A DNA stretch of 64,000 nucleotides from assembly GCA_020073305.1 (NCBI GenBank), contig JAIQFK010000013.1, forward strand, positions 1 to 64,000. Reading direction: 5' to 3'. The notes under the pieces were generated by a model. That model was not told the origin of the DNA. It saw only the letters and a list, made by a program, of their open reading frames with translations, and ran no database searches. Of the stretch, positions 1 through 9,666 are shown piece after piece; the stretch's first letter is position 1; every line of letters starts with the position of its first letter. The position numbers were made by a program, and so were the translations under genes. This DNA is from Terriglobia bacterium (GTDB taxonomy: Bacteria; Acidobacteriota; Terriglobia; Bryobacterales; Bryobacteraceae).

Positions 1-156
1 GCGCATGATCTCGACGTAGCTCGCGCCGTCGGCCAGCGCCAGAATCAGCCGGGCGCGGAAGACATCACCGGCAGGCAGTGTGCGCGACTGCGCCCACTTC
101 GCCAACTCCACTCGCTGTTCGTCGGTTACCTGCAGCAACTTTCGATACTGTCTCAC
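1..156 (-). CDS. IS630-family transposase, N-terminal part (runs off the left edge)
   Basis: Read on the minus strand from a GTG at 156, the frame is open to the window edge and gives about 52 residues. After a short basic start comes VTDEQRVELAKWAQSRT, then an Arg/Ala-rich helix and DGASYVEIMR. This is the pattern of the N-terminal helix-turn-helix of IS630-type transposases. The catalytic DDE part would lie beyond position 1, so I cannot say whether the copy is intact. A TTG at 180 is another possible start; stop codons lie just upstream of it. Family assignment is by recognition only. Confidence 0.55.
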   Translation of the reverse strand, partial: MRQYRKLLQVTDEQRVELAKWAQSRTLPAGDVFRARLILALADGASYVEIMR

Positions 157-206
157 AACAATGAGACGGATCGGAAGCAATAACGTTATGACAGGGACGG
201 CTTACT

Positions 207-277
207 AGGTGTCAGGTGCTAGGTTTTAGGTGCCAGGTGTTAGTAAGCTGAGACCTGGAACCTAACACCGGGCACCT
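207..277. repeat. Palindromic intergenic repeat, copy A
   Basis: Bases 228-243 pair with 262-277 at 15 of 16 positions, with an 18-nt loop containing AGCTGA. The left arm is preceded by a second, partly degenerate copy of itself at 207-227 (AGGTGTCAGGTGCTAGG). The right arm ends 5 nt before the GTG start at 283. Copy B at 1538-1586 shares the arms and the central CAGCTGA/AAGCTGA. I see no further copy in the window. Confidence 0.7.
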
Positions 278-282
278 GAAGC

Positions 283-1539
283 GTGAAGCGGCTGTGCAGC
301 AGCGCTGGTCTGATTGTCGGAGCAATGGTCCCGCTCGCAGTCTGCGGAGAGGTTGATCAGGTTGCGCTGCTCAACCAGGCCCGCGCGAAAATCGTCGAGA
401 ACATCGAGAGATTGCCGAAGTACACGTGCCTCCAGACGGTGCACCGCTCCCGTTTTCAGTACTTTCCCGCCGTTCAGGTGAGCAGTTGTGGTCACGCGGC
501 AATTTCAAGCACGGCCAAGGTCCGGCCGCAGCGTCTGTTGGCGTGGACGGATCGCTTCAAATTGGATGTGACGGTGTCTGATGGCGCCGAAATCTTTTCC
601 TGGGCCGGTGCTCGCCATTTCCAGTCCGAGGACGTGGAAAAGATTGTCGGCGGTGGAATGGCGGGCACCGGTGATTTTGGTCCGTTCCTGATGAGCATAT
701 TTGGTGGCAGCGCCTCGGAATATGACTATCTCGGGTTGGAGCAAGACAAAGAGCGAGCCTTCGCCGTCTATCGTTACCGCGTGCCTGTTTCGGCAAGTCA
801 CTACCAGATTAAGCTTGGCCCGCAGCCGGAGGATCGGGCGAACATGGCCTATCAAGGCAAGTTCTGGATCGATTCTCAGACTGCCGAACTCAGCAAAATG
901 ACAATTGAGGTTCCGAGCCCTCCGCGCGAATCGCAAACCTGCCGCATCGAGACCGCGATCGACTACCGGCAAGCCCGAATTGGCGGCTCCGATTTTCTGC
1001 TTCCGCAATTGACGGTTCTCAAGATGTGGGATATGGGTGGCGACCGGCATGAGAACCGGATCGAGTACGCTTCCTGTCGCGAGTTTCAGAGTGAATCGGT
1101 TTTTCGGACTGACCTGGACGCGCCCGCGAGCACTTCGGAAATTTCGAAGGAGCCCGTGGCCATTCCACCGGGAATTACGATCAAGATCGCACTGCGGTCC
1201 AAGATCGACGGTGAGAATGCGTTCGCGGGTGACGCAATTGACGGGCAATTGCTGAATGCCATCGGCACAGTGATCCCCAAGGGCGCCATCGTCCACGGGC
1301 GGATCGTTCGTTTCGAGCAGCAACACCAGCCTCCTACCTATTACGCCGTTGGCCTGACATTCCATTCCATCGAGATGAACGGCAGTGAAATTCCGCTTTC
1401 ACTGATCTCGATCGCTCGTGGGAAGCAGATCTTGACCGGTCCCATCGAACCTCCGGGGGTTGGCATGTTTATGTTCAAGACGGACCAACTGGCGCTCGAC
1501 CAACGTTTCGTAACCGAGTGGAAGACGGTGCGAAACTAG
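283..1539 (+). CDS. Exported protein of unknown function
   Basis: A 418-residue protein with an N-terminal signal peptide: a basic start, a hydrophobic core ending near VPLAVCG, cleavage near residue 22. The GTG start is chosen because the signal peptide begins there; no Shine-Dalgarno sequence is visible, and a hairpin repeat ends 5 nt upstream. Residues 25-310 are a soluble domain with no motif I recognise. The last 120 residues (from about PPGITIKIALRSKIDGENAF) resemble beta-barrel segments with an IPKGAIVHGRI motif, seen in exported acidobacterial proteins and loosely like TrbI/VirB10 C-termini. No catalytic motif is evident, so the function is unknown. The stop codon overlaps the first bases of repeat copy B. 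Confidence 0.75.
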   Translation: MKRLCSSAGLIVGAMVPLAVCGEVDQVALLNQARAKIVENIERLPKYTCLQTVHRSRFQYFPAVQVSSCGHAAISSTAKVRPQRLLAWTDRFKLDVTVSDGAEIFSWAGARHFQSEDVEKIVGGGMAGTGDFGPFLMSIFGGSASEYDYLGLEQDKERAFAVYRYRVPVSASHYQIKLGPQPEDRANMAYQGKFWIDSQTAELSKMTIEVPSPPRESQTCRIETAIDYRQARIGGSDFLLPQLTVLKMWDMGGDRHENRIEYASCREFQSESVFRTDLDAPASTSEISKEPVAIPPGITIKIALRSKIDGENAFAGDAIDGQLLNAIGTVIPKGAIVHGRIVRFEQQHQPPTYYAVGLTFHSIEMNGSEIPLSLISIARGKQILTGPIEPPGVGMFMFKTDQLALDQRFVTEWKTVRN

Positions 1540-1586
1540 GTGTCAGGTGTCAGTCAGCTGAAACCTGGACCTAACACCTGAAACCT
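1538..1586. repeat. Palindromic intergenic repeat, copy B
   Basis: The left arm 1538-1553 (AGGTGTCAGGTGTCAG) pairs with the right arm 1571-1586 (CTAACACCTGAAACCT) at 14 of 16 positions. The centre contains the palindrome TCAGCTGA. The element fills the whole gap between the two genes: it overlaps the upstream stop codon (1537-1539) and ends at the base before the downstream ATG (1587). Confidence 0.7.
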
Positions 1587-2693
1587 ATGAAACATGTCCT
1601 CCTCATCACACTCTTTCTGAACATCGCCTTTGCGCAGCCGCAGCGGTGGCCTGCCAAGGCGGCGGCCGATTGGTACGCGAAACAGCCGTGGCTCGTGGGC
1701 AGCAACTACATTCCGGCCACGGCCATCAACGAGTTGGAGATGTGGCAGGCGGATTCGTTCGACCCGCGGCGCATCGATACGGAACTGGGCTGGGCCGAGG
1801 GCCTGGGCATGAATACCATGCGGGTTTTCCTCCACGATCTGCTGTGGCAGCAGGATCCTGCGGGATTCAAGAAGCGAATCGATGAGTTTCTCACCATTGC
1901 GGAGAAGCACAAGATCCGGCCGATGTTCGTACTGTTCGATTCCTGCTGGGACCCATATCCGAAACTCGGCCAGCAGCGCGCTCCCAAACCCGGCGTCCAC
2001 AACTCCGGTTGGATGCAGAGCCCCGGTGCTGCCGCGCTGAAAGATCCGGCACAGTATCCGCGGCTCGAGGCCTACGTGAAGGGCGTCGTGGGAGCGTTTG
2101 CGAAAGACCCGCGCGTTCTGGCGTGGGATATCTGGAACGAACCCGACAATACCAACGGGGGAAGCTACGGGAAATTGGAGCCCCCGAATAAAGTCGAACG
2201 GGTTCTGGCGCTGCTGCCGAAGGCATTCGGCTGGGCGCGTGCGGCGGGCGCGTCACAGCCGTTGACGAGTGGTGTCTGGACGGGCGATTGGTCAGCGCCC
2301 GGAAGACTGGAGCCGATGGCTCGTATCCAGTTGGATCAATCGGACGTCATTTCCTTCCACAGCTACGACCCCCCGGATCAGTTTCAAAAGCGAGTAGCTT
2401 CCTTGGAGTGGCTTCACCGCCCCCTTCTCTGCACCGAGTATATGGCGCGCGGAAACGGGAGCACCTTCCAAGGGACGCTGCCGATTGCCAAGAAGTACCA
2501 CGCTGCGGCGATTAACTGGGGCCTGGTGCAAGGGAAAGCACAGACCGACCTGCCCTGGGATTCATGGCAGAGACCGTATACCGACCGCCAACCGGCCGTA
2601 TGGTTCCATGAGGTGTTCCACACCGATGGCCGGCCCTACCGGACCGAAGAGGTGGAGTTTATCCGCGAGATAACGGGCAAGACCGCGAGGTGA
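1587..2693 (+). CDS. Secreted GH5-like glycoside hydrolase
   Basis: A 368-residue protein with a short signal peptide (cleavage likely after residue 16, LNIAFA). The body is a TIM-barrel glycosidase of the cellulase/GH5 type. WDIWNEPDN places the acid/base Glu at residue 185, and LLCTEYMAR near the end places the candidate nucleophile at Glu284. The protein should act on polysaccharide outside the cytoplasm; the substrate (beta-mannan, beta-glucan or other) cannot be told. The ATG directly follows the palindromic repeat and has no Shine-Dalgarno sequence. It lies 92 nt upstream of the purine operon and is probably transcribed separately. Confidence 0.75.
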   Translation: MKHVLLITLFLNIAFAQPQRWPAKAAADWYAKQPWLVGSNYIPATAINELEMWQADSFDPRRIDTELGWAEGLGMNTMRVFLHDLLWQQDPAGFKKRIDEFLTIAEKHKIRPMFVLFDSCWDPYPKLGQQRAPKPGVHNSGWMQSPGAAALKDPAQYPRLEAYVKGVVGAFAKDPRVLAWDIWNEPDNTNGGSYGKLEPPNKVERVLALLPKAFGWARAAGASQPLTSGVWTGDWSAPGRLEPMARIQLDQSDVISFHSYDPPDQFQKRVASLEWLHRPLLCTEYMARGNGSTFQGTLPIAKKYHAAAINWGLVQGKAQTDLPWDSWQRPYTDRQPAVWFHEVFHTDGRPYRTEEVEFIREITGKTAR

Positions 2694-2734
2694 GGTGCGG
2701 TCGTCGCAAATCGCACGCAAAATCGGCGCGCGGC

Positions 2735-2785
2735 GTAGGTTTTTTTTGTTAAAATCAGGTTTCACCTTCCCCCACAGGCCGAACT
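2735..2785 (+). promoter_or_regulatory. AT-rich leader of the purine operon, possible -10
   Basis: A run of nine T (2740-2748) is followed by GTTAAAAT, with TAAAAT at 2750-2755 as a candidate -10 about 30 nt before the purQ ATG. No convincing -35 stands at the right distance. The T-run could also end transcription from the upstream hydrolase gene, but the hairpin before it is weak. Confidence 0.25.
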
Positions 2786-3454
2786 ATGAGATTTGGTGTC
2801 GTTGTCTTCCCTGGAAGCAATTGTGATCACGATGCCTGGTATGCGGTCCGCGAGAATCTGGGCCAGGAAGCGGACTTCATCTGGCACGATTCGGACCGTT
2901 TGGGCAATGTGGATGCGGTGATCCTCCCCGGCGGCTTCTCTTACGGTGACTATCTGCGCTGCGGCGCCATAGCCAAGTTCTCGCCCGTCATGCAGGCGGT
3001 GAAGAAGTTTGCGGGAGACGGCGGGCTCGTGCTGGGCATCTGCAACGGGTTCCAGATTCTGGTGGAAGCCGGCCTTCTGCCTGGCGCGCTGGTGCGCAAC
3101 GCGGGATTGAAATTTGTCTGCCGCGAAGTGCGTCTGCGGACCGAGACGACCGATTCGCCGTTCACGGCGGCGGCGCAGAAGGGCCAGATCCTGCGCGTCC
3201 CCATTGCGCACGGCGAAGGCTGCTACGTCGCCGACGACCGCACGCTGGACGAGCTTGAGGCCGAGGACCGGGTGGTGTTCCGCTACGAGGATAATCCCAA
3301 CGGCTCGGAACGCGATATTGCGGGCATTCTCAACCGCCAGCGCAACGTAATGGGCATGATGCCGCACCCTGAACGAGCATCCGACCCGCTCATGGGCTCG
3401 GCTGACGGGATAGTTGTTTTTCAATCCATGGTTTCCGCGTTCGCCCACGCATGA
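2786..3454 (+). CDS. purQ: Phosphoribosylformylglycinamidine synthase subunit PurQ
   Basis: A glutaminase subunit (222 residues) of FGAM synthase; it supplies ammonia from glutamine for step four of purine synthesis. Class I glutamine amidotransferase signatures are clear: [10 protein letters not shown] at the start, LGICNGFQ with nucleophile Cys86, and MPHPERAS with His194 and Glu196 completing the triad. The length fits stand-alone PurQ, which works with small PurL and PurS. The stop overlaps the purL start by 4 nt (ATGA), showing translational coupling. No purS is found next to it. Confidence 0.96.
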   Translation: MRFGVVVFPGSNCDHDAWYAVRENLGQEADFIWHDSDRLGNVDAVILPGGFSYGDYLRCGAIAKFSPVMQAVKKFAGDGGLVLGICNGFQILVEAGLLPGALVRNAGLKFVCREVRLRTETTDSPFTAAAQKGQILRVPIAHGEGCYVADDRTLDELEAEDRVVFRYEDNPNGSERDIAGILNRQRNVMGMMPHPERASDPLMGSADGIVVFQSMVSAFAHA

Positions 3455-5667
3455 CGACCATTACGCCGGACCTGATCGCCACGCACCAGTTGACCGAGCA
3501 GGAGTACGACAAGATCGTCGGCATCCTGGGGCGCGAGCCCAGCTATACCGAACTGGGCATCTTCAGTGTGATGTGGAGCGAGCATTGCTCGTACAAGAGC
3601 TCGCGGCTCCATCTGAAGAAACTTCCCACGCGCGGCAAACTGGTGGTCCAGGGGCCCGGGGAAAACGCCGGCATCATCGATATCGGCGGCGGATACGTCG
3701 CGGCGTTCAAGATCGAATCCCACAATCACCCGAGCTTCATTGAGCCCTTTCAAGGCGCGGCGACCGGCGTCGGCGGCATCTTGCGCGACATCTTTACCAT
3801 GGGCGCGCGTCCTATCGCGGTGATGGATGCGCTGCGGTTTGGACCGCTGGATGATCCCGGGAATGGCGCCCGCAACCGGCGCATTGTCGAGGGCGTAGTT
3901 TCCGGCATCGCGCATTATGGGAATTGCTTTGGGGTGCCGACCGTGGGTGGCGAGTGCGTTTTTGAATCGTGCTATAACGGCAATCCCCTGGTGAACGTGT
4001 TTGCTCTGGGAGTGGCAAAGAAGGATGAAATCTTCTACGCCAAGGCGGCCGGTATTGGCAACCCGGTGATCTACGTGGGCGCGAAAACCGGCAAGGATGG
4101 CATTCACGGCGCCTCAATGGCGTCGGCCGAGTTCACGGAAGAATCCAAGCAGAAGAGGCCCAACGTGCAGGTGGGCGATCCGTTCCTCGAGAAACTGCTG
4201 CTCGAAGCGTGCCTGGAGGCGATGCACACGGGCGCCATCGTCGGTATTCAGGACATGGGCGCGGCGGGACTGACCTGCTCGACCTGCGAGATGGGCAGCC
4301 GCGGCGGAACAGGCATCGAGATCGAGCTGGACCTTGTCCCCCAACGCGAAACCGGTATGACGTCGTACGAGATCATGCTCTCAGAATCTCAGGAGCGCAT
4401 GCTGCTGGTGGCGGAGAACGGCCGGGAAGAGGAAGTCTTTCATGTTTTCAAGAAGTGGGGCCTCGACGCCGTAACGGTGGGGCAGGTGACCGGCGACGGC
4501 CTGTTACGCGTGCGGCAGCACGGCGAGATTGTCGCGGAGATTCCAAACCAGCCGCTGGCAGACAGCGCGCCGCTTTACGACCGGCCCCACACCCAGCCTT
4601 TGCGCCGGGCACCAATGGAAGCGCCTGAGTTCGAAAGCCAGGATCTGACGCGCGATCTCGAGATGCTGCTCGCGTCGGCCGATGTCTGCTCGAAGCGCTG
4701 GATCTGGCAGCAGTATGACTACCAGGTACGCACCAATACCGTGGCTGGGCCGGGGGCGGATGCGGCGATCCTACGCGTCAAAGAAACGGGCGAGTCTCTC
4801 GCCATGTCGCTCGACGGCAACCCGCGTTATTGCTACCTCTCACCGCGCGAGGGCGCGAAGCTGATCGTGGCCGAATGCTGCCGCAATCTGGCGGTGGTGG
4901 GCGCGGAGCCGGTCGGCGCGACCAATAATCTGAACTTCGGCAATCCTGAACGGCCTGAAATCATGGCCCAGCTGGTGGAAGCCATTGAAGGTATCGCGGA
5001 GGCGTGCCGCCATTTCGAGACGCCGATCACGGGCGGCAACGTCAGTTTGTACAACGAAACGCTGGGTGAAGGAATCTGGCCGACGCCGGTGGTGGGGATC
5101 GTCGGGCTCATGAAGACCGGCGCGGCGGTGGTAACGCACTTTCGCGAACCGGGCCGTGCGGTGATGTTGATCGGCGGCACGGACGAATGCGAACCGGTGC
5201 GGTTCGGCGGAACGCAATACGCCAAGGTGATTCTCGAACAACTCTGGGGGTTGCCGCCGGCGCTCGACATGGATTACGAAAAGCGGGTGCAGGCGGCGAT
5301 GCGCGCGATCGCGCGCGCCGGTCTGGCTGAATCCGCGCATGACTTGAGTGATGGCGGCTTCGCGGTGGCGCTGGCCGAGTGCTCGTTTGGGCCGGACTCC
5401 GTCGGCGCCTGCGTGTATGTAGACGAAGAAGGCAGCCTGCCGATCGCTCTTTTTCACGAGGGGCCATCCCGCATCCTGATTTCCACCTCCGAACCGCGGC
5501 AGGCGCAACAGATTGCAAATGAGCACGGTGTGGACGCCATGCAAATCGGGGTCACAATCAAGGACCGGCTGCAAATCATCAATCACGGAAAGGTGTTGAT
5601 TGACGGCCAGATTTCAACATTGAAGCGGGCCTGGGAGGGCGCGCTGGAGCGTATGCTGCATGCTTAA
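3451..5667 (+). CDS. purL: Phosphoribosylformylglycinamidine synthase subunit PurL (small type)
   Basis: The 738-residue synthetase subunit of FGAM synthase converts FGAR, ATP and PurQ-derived ammonia to FGAM. The length is that of small PurL (Bacillus type), not the 1300-residue fused enzyme. Diagnostic segments are [10 protein letters not shown] near residue 45, ESHNHPS near residue 88, the glycine-rich [13 protein letters not shown] in the first half and [10 protein letters not shown] in the second. The start overlaps purQ by 4 nt. The end overlaps the longest possible purF reading by 8 nt. Confidence 0.96.
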   Translation: MTTITPDLIATHQLTEQEYDKIVGILGREPSYTELGIFSVMWSEHCSYKSSRLHLKKLPTRGKLVVQGPGENAGIIDIGGGYVAAFKIESHNHPSFIEPFQGAATGVGGILRDIFTMGARPIAVMDALRFGPLDDPGNGARNRRIVEGVVSGIAHYGNCFGVPTVGGECVFESCYNGNPLVNVFALGVAKKDEIFYAKAAGIGNPVIYVGAKTGKDGIHGASMASAEFTEESKQKRPNVQVGDPFLEKLLLEACLEAMHTGAIVGIQDMGAAGLTCSTCEMGSRGGTGIEIELDLVPQRETGMTSYEIMLSESQERMLLVAENGREEEVFHVFKKWGLDAVTVGQVTGDGLLRVRQHGEIVAEIPNQPLADSAPLYDRPHTQPLRRAPMEAPEFESQDLTRDLEMLLASADVCSKRWIWQQYDYQVRTNTVAGPGADAAILRVKETGESLAMSLDGNPRYCYLSPREGAKLIVAECCRNLAVVGAEPVGATNNLNFGNPERPEIMAQLVEAIEGIAEACRHFETPITGGNVSLYNETLGEGIWPTPVVGIVGLMKTGAAVVTHFREPGRAVMLIGGTDECEPVRFGGTQYAKVILEQLWGLPPALDMDYEKRVQAAMRAIARAGLAESAHDLSDGGFAVALAECSFGPDSVGACVYVDEEGSLPIALFHEGPSRILISTSEPRQAQQIANEHGVDAMQIGVTIKDRLQIINHGKVLIDGQISTLKRAWEGALERMLHA

Positions 5668-5677
5668 CGAGGCTGCC

Positions 5678-7093
5678 ATGTTCGATAAATTCCACGAGGA
5701 GTGCGGCGTCTTCGCCATCTTCGGCCATCCCGAGGCATCGAAGATGGCGTATCTGGGGTTGTACGCGCTGCAGCACCGCGGCCAGGAAAGTGCTGGCATC
5801 TGCACCAGCGACGGCGCCGAAGTTTACTGTGAGAAATCCATGGGCCACGTGGCGGATATTTTCACGCCGCGTGTGATCGAGACTCTGCCCGGCGAGCTGG
5901 CCATCGGCCATACGCGCTATTCCACCGCGGGCGATACGGCGCTGCTCAACGCGCAGCCGTTTTCAGTAGCCTGCAACAAGGGGCGCATCGCGGTGGCGCA
6001 CAACGGCAACATCACCAATGCCGCTGAGCTCCGCCGGGAACTGGAGCGCGAGGGGTCCATCTTTCAGTCGAACAGCGACACCGAGGTGATTCTGCACCTG
6101 GTGGCGCATTCGCGCGAGCGGACGCTTTCCGGCGCGCTTCGCGATGCGCTATTGCAGCTCGATGGCGCATTTTCGCTTGTGTTTCTGGCGGAAGATCGCA
6201 TCATCGTGGCGCGCGATCCGCACGGGTTCCGGCCTCTGGCCACCGGGCAGATGGAGTTTTCGGGGGGGAAAATCGCTCACGTATTTGCCTCCGAAACCTG
6301 TGCGTTCGACCTGCTTGGCGCGGTGTATCTCAACGACGTGGAGCCCGGGGAAATGGTGATCGTGGGGCCGGAAGGGGTAACGCGCGAGCGCTATGCGCCG
6401 GAGCAGCCGCTGTCGCACTGCGTGTTCGAACACGTGTACTTCTCGCGGCCGGATTCGATCGTGTTTGGGCGGCCCGTGCAGGAGTCGCGCGAGATGCTGG
6501 GCCGGTTGCTGGCGCGCGAAGCGCCCGCCGACGCCGACGTGGTCGTGCCCGTTCCGGATTCCGGCGTCACCGCGGCCATCGGTTACGCCGACGAATCGGG
6601 ACTGCCGTTCCGCCAGGCGCTGATCCGCAATCATTACGTGGGTCGGACGTTTATCGAGCCTTCGCAGGCTATCCGCGATTTCGGCGTCAAGCTGAAGCTC
6701 AACCCGGTGCGCGCGCTGCTCGAGGGCAGGCGCGTGGTGTTGGTGGACGATTCCATCGTGCGTGGCACCACTTCGCGCAAGATTGTCCGCATGGTGCGGC
6801 AGGCCGGCGCGCGCGAAGTGCATGTGCGTGTTTCCTGCCCGCCGACGATTTCCCCGTGCTTCTACGGCGTGGATACACCGACCAAGAACGAGCTGATCGG
6901 AGCGAACAACACGGTGGAGGAGATTCGCCGTTTCATTGAGGCTGATTCGCTCGCCTATCTGTCGCTGGCATCGCTGCGCAAGGCAGTTCAGGATGACCGG
7001 AAGCACGAGTATTGCTACGCCTGCTACACCGGCGACTATCCCACCGAACTGATCAACATTGAAGAGTTGATGGCAGCCAAGAAGCGGGGATAG
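5678..7093 (+). CDS. purF: Amidophosphoribosyltransferase PurF
   Basis: Catalyses the first committed step of purine synthesis, PRPP plus glutamine to phosphoribosylamine. After a short propeptide (FDKFHEE) comes ECGVFAIFGH, whose Cys is the N-terminal nucleophile after processing. The PRPP site is VVLVDDSIVRGTT. Cysteines in HCVFEHVYFSRPDS, SPCFYGVDT and YCYACYTGDYP match the four [4Fe-4S] ligands of the Bacillus-type enzyme. The ATG at 5678 is preferred because GAGG lies 5 nt upstream and the propeptide length then fits. An ATG at 5660, overlapping the purL stop, would add six residues. The gene ends 8 nt from the convergent Fe-S oxidoreductase. Confidence 0.95.
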   Translation: MFDKFHEECGVFAIFGHPEASKMAYLGLYALQHRGQESAGICTSDGAEVYCEKSMGHVADIFTPRVIETLPGELAIGHTRYSTAGDTALLNAQPFSVACNKGRIAVAHNGNITNAAELRRELEREGSIFQSNSDTEVILHLVAHSRERTLSGALRDALLQLDGAFSLVFLAEDRIIVARDPHGFRPLATGQMEFSGGKIAHVFASETCAFDLLGAVYLNDVEPGEMVIVGPEGVTRERYAPEQPLSHCVFEHVYFSRPDSIVFGRPVQESREMLGRLLAREAPADADVVVPVPDSGVTAAIGYADESGLPFRQALIRNHYVGRTFIEPSQAIRDFGVKLKLNPVRALLEGRRVVLVDDSIVRGTTSRKIVRMVRQAGAREVHVRVSCPPTISPCFYGVDTPTKNELIGANNTVEEIRRFIEADSLAYLSLASLRKAVQDDRKHEYCYACYTGDYPTELINIEELMAAKKRG

Positions 7094-7101
7094 GAGAGCG
7101 C

Positions 7102-8967
7102 CTACGCAACCGGTTTAGCTTCCCGGTCCGCCTGAACGGGCAGCCTCGCCGCTGCGAGCTGCGCAATGTCGAGCAGCTTCGGCGGATTCGCGGTGCTCAC
7201 TAACGCGTCGCGGAACATGGTGTTGCAGAACGGACAGGCAACGCCAACGACGTCGGCTCCGGTAGCCACCAGTTGCTCGGCGCGCTCAACGCTGACGCGC
7301 TTGCCTTTCTCTTCTCCCAGAAACGCGAGACCGCCTCCTGCACCGCAGCAGAACGACCGTTCTCGTGTGCGCTCGGGATTCACGAGTTTGCCGAAGGCCG
7401 AGACGACCTCGCGCGGTGGGTCATACACATTGCGATAGCGGCCCAGGTAACACGGATCGTGATACACGATCTTCGACCCGTTCGCGCCGTTTCGCGGCAG
7501 CTTATCCAGATGGCGCGCCAGGAACTCGCTGTGGTGCTCGATGGGCGGCGCTTCGCCGTATTCCTTCCAATCGGTACTGATGGTCCGCACGCAATGCGGG
7601 CAGATGGAGATCATCTTCTTGACCTTGCTCTGCGCCAGTTGCTCGAGATTCTTCTGTGCCAGGTCGCCGAAAGCGAGGTCGTTCCCCATGCGGCGGGCCG
7701 GGTCGCCGGTGCAGCGTTCCTTCTTGAGCACGCCGAACGTGACGCCCAGGTGCCGCATCACTTGCGCGAGGGAAGCCACTATTTCGCGCCCGCTCGGATC
7801 GTAAGCGCCCATGCAGCCCAGCCAGAGGCAGTACTCCTGTGTGCCATCGAAAATTGGAAATTCCTGTTTCTGGATGAACTTGTCGCGCTCGCTGGCGGAG
7901 AAGCCGAGGGCATTGCCGTTGCGCTCGAGATTCAGGAACAGCTTGGTTCCGTAATCGTCCTCCCACTTGCCGGTGTTCACGGCGCCGCGGCGCAGCCCGA
8001 TGATGATGGGCAGGTGTTGGACGCCCACGGGGCACTGGAATTCGCAAGACCCGCAGGTGGTGCATTGAAACACGGCTTCCTGCGCCAGGTGCTTGCCCAT
8101 GAGCGGCGATTCGTTGCCCGCACCGAACTCGTTCAAATAGCGGCGCAACCCGAGGGCGATCTCCTTGGGGTTCAAAACCTTGTCCGTGAGGTTGGCGGGG
8201 CAGTGCTCGGTGCAGCGGCCGCATTCGACGCAGGAATAAGCCTGCAGCGCATCCAGCTTGGTCACGTCTTTGCCGGTATCGAGCCCAAAATCTTCGTCGC
8301 CCACTAACGGGGGGATCTTGCTGAACTGATCGCGCTTGAGAAATACCGTAACGGGGCTGAGCACCAGGTGCAGGTGCTTGGTATGCGGAATCAGCGGCAT
8401 GAAAACCAGGAGGGCCAGTGTGTGCGTCCACCAAACGATCTTGCTTTCGTCCCAGCCGGCGCGGAACGTCGCCAGGTGGGTCACCATGAGCAGGAAGATC
8501 AGGAATGCGATGAAGCCCGACTCGTACGAGACGTGGCCCAGCCAGCGAGGTTGCACCACGAAGCGCCGGAACGCGAGCCCGGCGATGCCGATGGCGACGC
8601 CGATTGCGAAAACCGCGGCAAAGGCGAAATAAAACCGGCCGGGCCAGGTGCCGCGACTGAGAAATCCCAGGTTCACACCCTCGGCGAAATGGTTGAGACT
8701 GACAAGGGCAAAGGCGCAGAATCCCCAGAACACCAGGGCGTGGGCAAACCCCGGCAAAGGCCGCTGGCGGATCACCTTGCCTTGCAGCACGACCTCCCAG
8801 ATGAAATCGCGCACGCGCCCGACAACCGGCTGAATGCTGAATTCCGGATCGTTCTTTGAAGCGCTGATGATGTTCCAGACCTTGCCGAAGCGCCTCCAAA
8901 ACAGGGAGACCGAGACGATGACAAGAAGGACGAAGAGTGCTTGTTCGAGAGGAGAAAAGTGAATCAT
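7102..8967 (-). CDS. Membrane-bound Fe-S oxidoreductase, EtfD/EMO type (DUF224)
   Basis: A 621-residue protein. Residues 1-205 hold about five membrane helices with several His residues, like the nitrate reductase gamma subunit (haem b). Two ferredoxin-type clusters follow: CVECGRCTEHCP (246-257) and CTTCGSCEFQCP (302-313). Two CCG domains come next, the first starting at CLWLGC near 380, the second with HDPCYLGR and FCCGAGGG. This layout matches the electron-transfer-flavoprotein:(mena)quinone oxidoreductases that move electrons from EtfAB into the quinone pool during fatty-acid oxidation. No etfAB genes are in the window, so the partner is inferred; a heterodisulfide-reductase-like role with another donor is the alternative. 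Upstream lies a small DUF2934 gene on the same strand. Confidence 0.85.
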   Translation of the reverse strand: MIHFSPLEQALFVLLVIVSVSLFWRRFGKVWNIISASKNDPEFSIQPVVGRVRDFIWEVVLQGKVIRQRPLPGFAHALVFWGFCAFALVSLNHFAEGVNLGFLSRGTWPGRFYFAFAAVFAIGVAIGIAGLAFRRFVVQPRWLGHVSYESGFIAFLIFLLMVTHLATFRAGWDESKIVWWTHTLALLVFMPLIPHTKHLHLVLSPVTVFLKRDQFSKIPPLVGDEDFGLDTGKDVTKLDALQAYSCVECGRCTEHCPANLTDKVLNPKEIALGLRRYLNEFGAGNESPLMGKHLAQEAVFQCTTCGSCEFQCPVGVQHLPIIIGLRRGAVNTGKWEDDYGTKLFLNLERNGNALGFSASERDKFIQKQEFPIFDGTQEYCLWLGCMGAYDPSGREIVASLAQVMRHLGVTFGVLKKERCTGDPARRMGNDLAFGDLAQKNLEQLAQSKVKKMISICPHCVRTISTDWKEYGEAPPIEHHSEFLARHLDKLPRNGANGSKIVYHDPCYLGRYRNVYDPPREVVSAFGKLVNPERTRERSFCCGAGGGLAFLGEEKGKRVSVERAEQLVATGADVVGVACPFCNTMFRDALVSTANPPKLLDIAQLAAARLPVQADREAKPVA

Positions 8968-9043
8968 ATGCGTTGCTCACGGTAAAGGGAGGGAGCCCGG
9001 GTCCCCGGCAGCGGTTTGAGCGGGGAATGTTCCGGAGGTACGG

Positions 9044-9223
9044 TCAGAGGCAACTGGAATGGCATCGCAGGGCCTCTTCTTCGCTCATCCAGTCCTCGCC
9101 GACGGGATGTTCGGGGCAACTGGCTCGCTGCCAGAGCTCGAATGCCAGAATGTCGAGGTCCTGCTCGTCCCAATGCGAGGCTTGTGCCAGCTCTTTGGCC
9201 AATGTCGTTGCAGCCGCTGCCAT
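9044..9223 (-). CDS. DUF2934 domain small protein
   Basis: A 59-residue cytosolic protein. The core ILAFELWQRASCPEH followed by EDWMSEEEAL is the DUF2934 pattern. Its function is unknown; such genes are often found near stress and envelope genes in soil bacteria. The ATG at 9223 is chosen because GAGGAG lies 8 nt upstream; a longer frame reaches 9304 but without a ribosome site. It may be cotranscribed with the Fe-S oxidoreductase 76 nt downstream. Confidence 0.7.
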   Translation of the reverse strand: MAAAATTLAKELAQASHWDEQDLDILAFELWQRASCPEHPVGEDWMSEEEALRCHSSCL

Positions 9224-9266
9224 GACGTAACTCCTCTTCCTGATTTCGCCACCTATGAATACGGGA

Positions 9267-9500
9267 TTATGCTGATGCCAGACGCGCCGGCTTCGGTCCG
9301 TCAATCAACGGGGTATAAACGAGACCCCACGCATTGGCACAGACAGAAAGGGCGTGGCTTCGGAGCACCTCTTCGTCACCCGACCATTCCTCATCCTCCG
9401 GGCTCTCCGGATAGGAGTCGAACACTGCGTTACAGAGGTTCTGGTTCGCTGTTACAGTCCCTGTTTCCATGACATCGCCCAATTCGCCGGGAAGAGACAC
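9267..9500 (-). CDS. Possible small protein, unknown
   Basis: An open frame of 77 codons from a GTG at 9500, or 67 codons from an ATG at 9470. It lies on the same strand as its neighbours, with an acidic middle (PEDEEWSGDEEV). The GTG is preceded by GGGGGA at a workable distance. I recognise no family, and no antisense gene competes for the stretch. It could equally be non-coding. Confidence 0.3.
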   Translation of the reverse strand: MSLPGELGDVMETGTVTANQNLCNAVFDSYPESPEDEEWSGDEEVLRSHALSVCANAWGLVYTPLIDGPKPARLASA

Positions 9501-9666
9501 ACCAATCCCCCACGGGCCCGTTTCCGGCCGACTTTTACTAATTTCAGACCTGTTAGTCTTGATTATTTAATATCACAATAGGCGCGGAATGTACAGGGGA
9601 AACGTTGGGGGTAACGGGTGCGACACTCGCCCGCGTAGCAGTGCCAGCGACGCTGGGGCCTTGGGG

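Noticed and set aside
7273-8307. Long plus-strand open frame opposite the Fe-S oxidoreductase
   Set aside because: Composition and the absence of motifs mark it as an antisense shadow; the minus strand carries clear Fe-S cluster motifs across the same bases.
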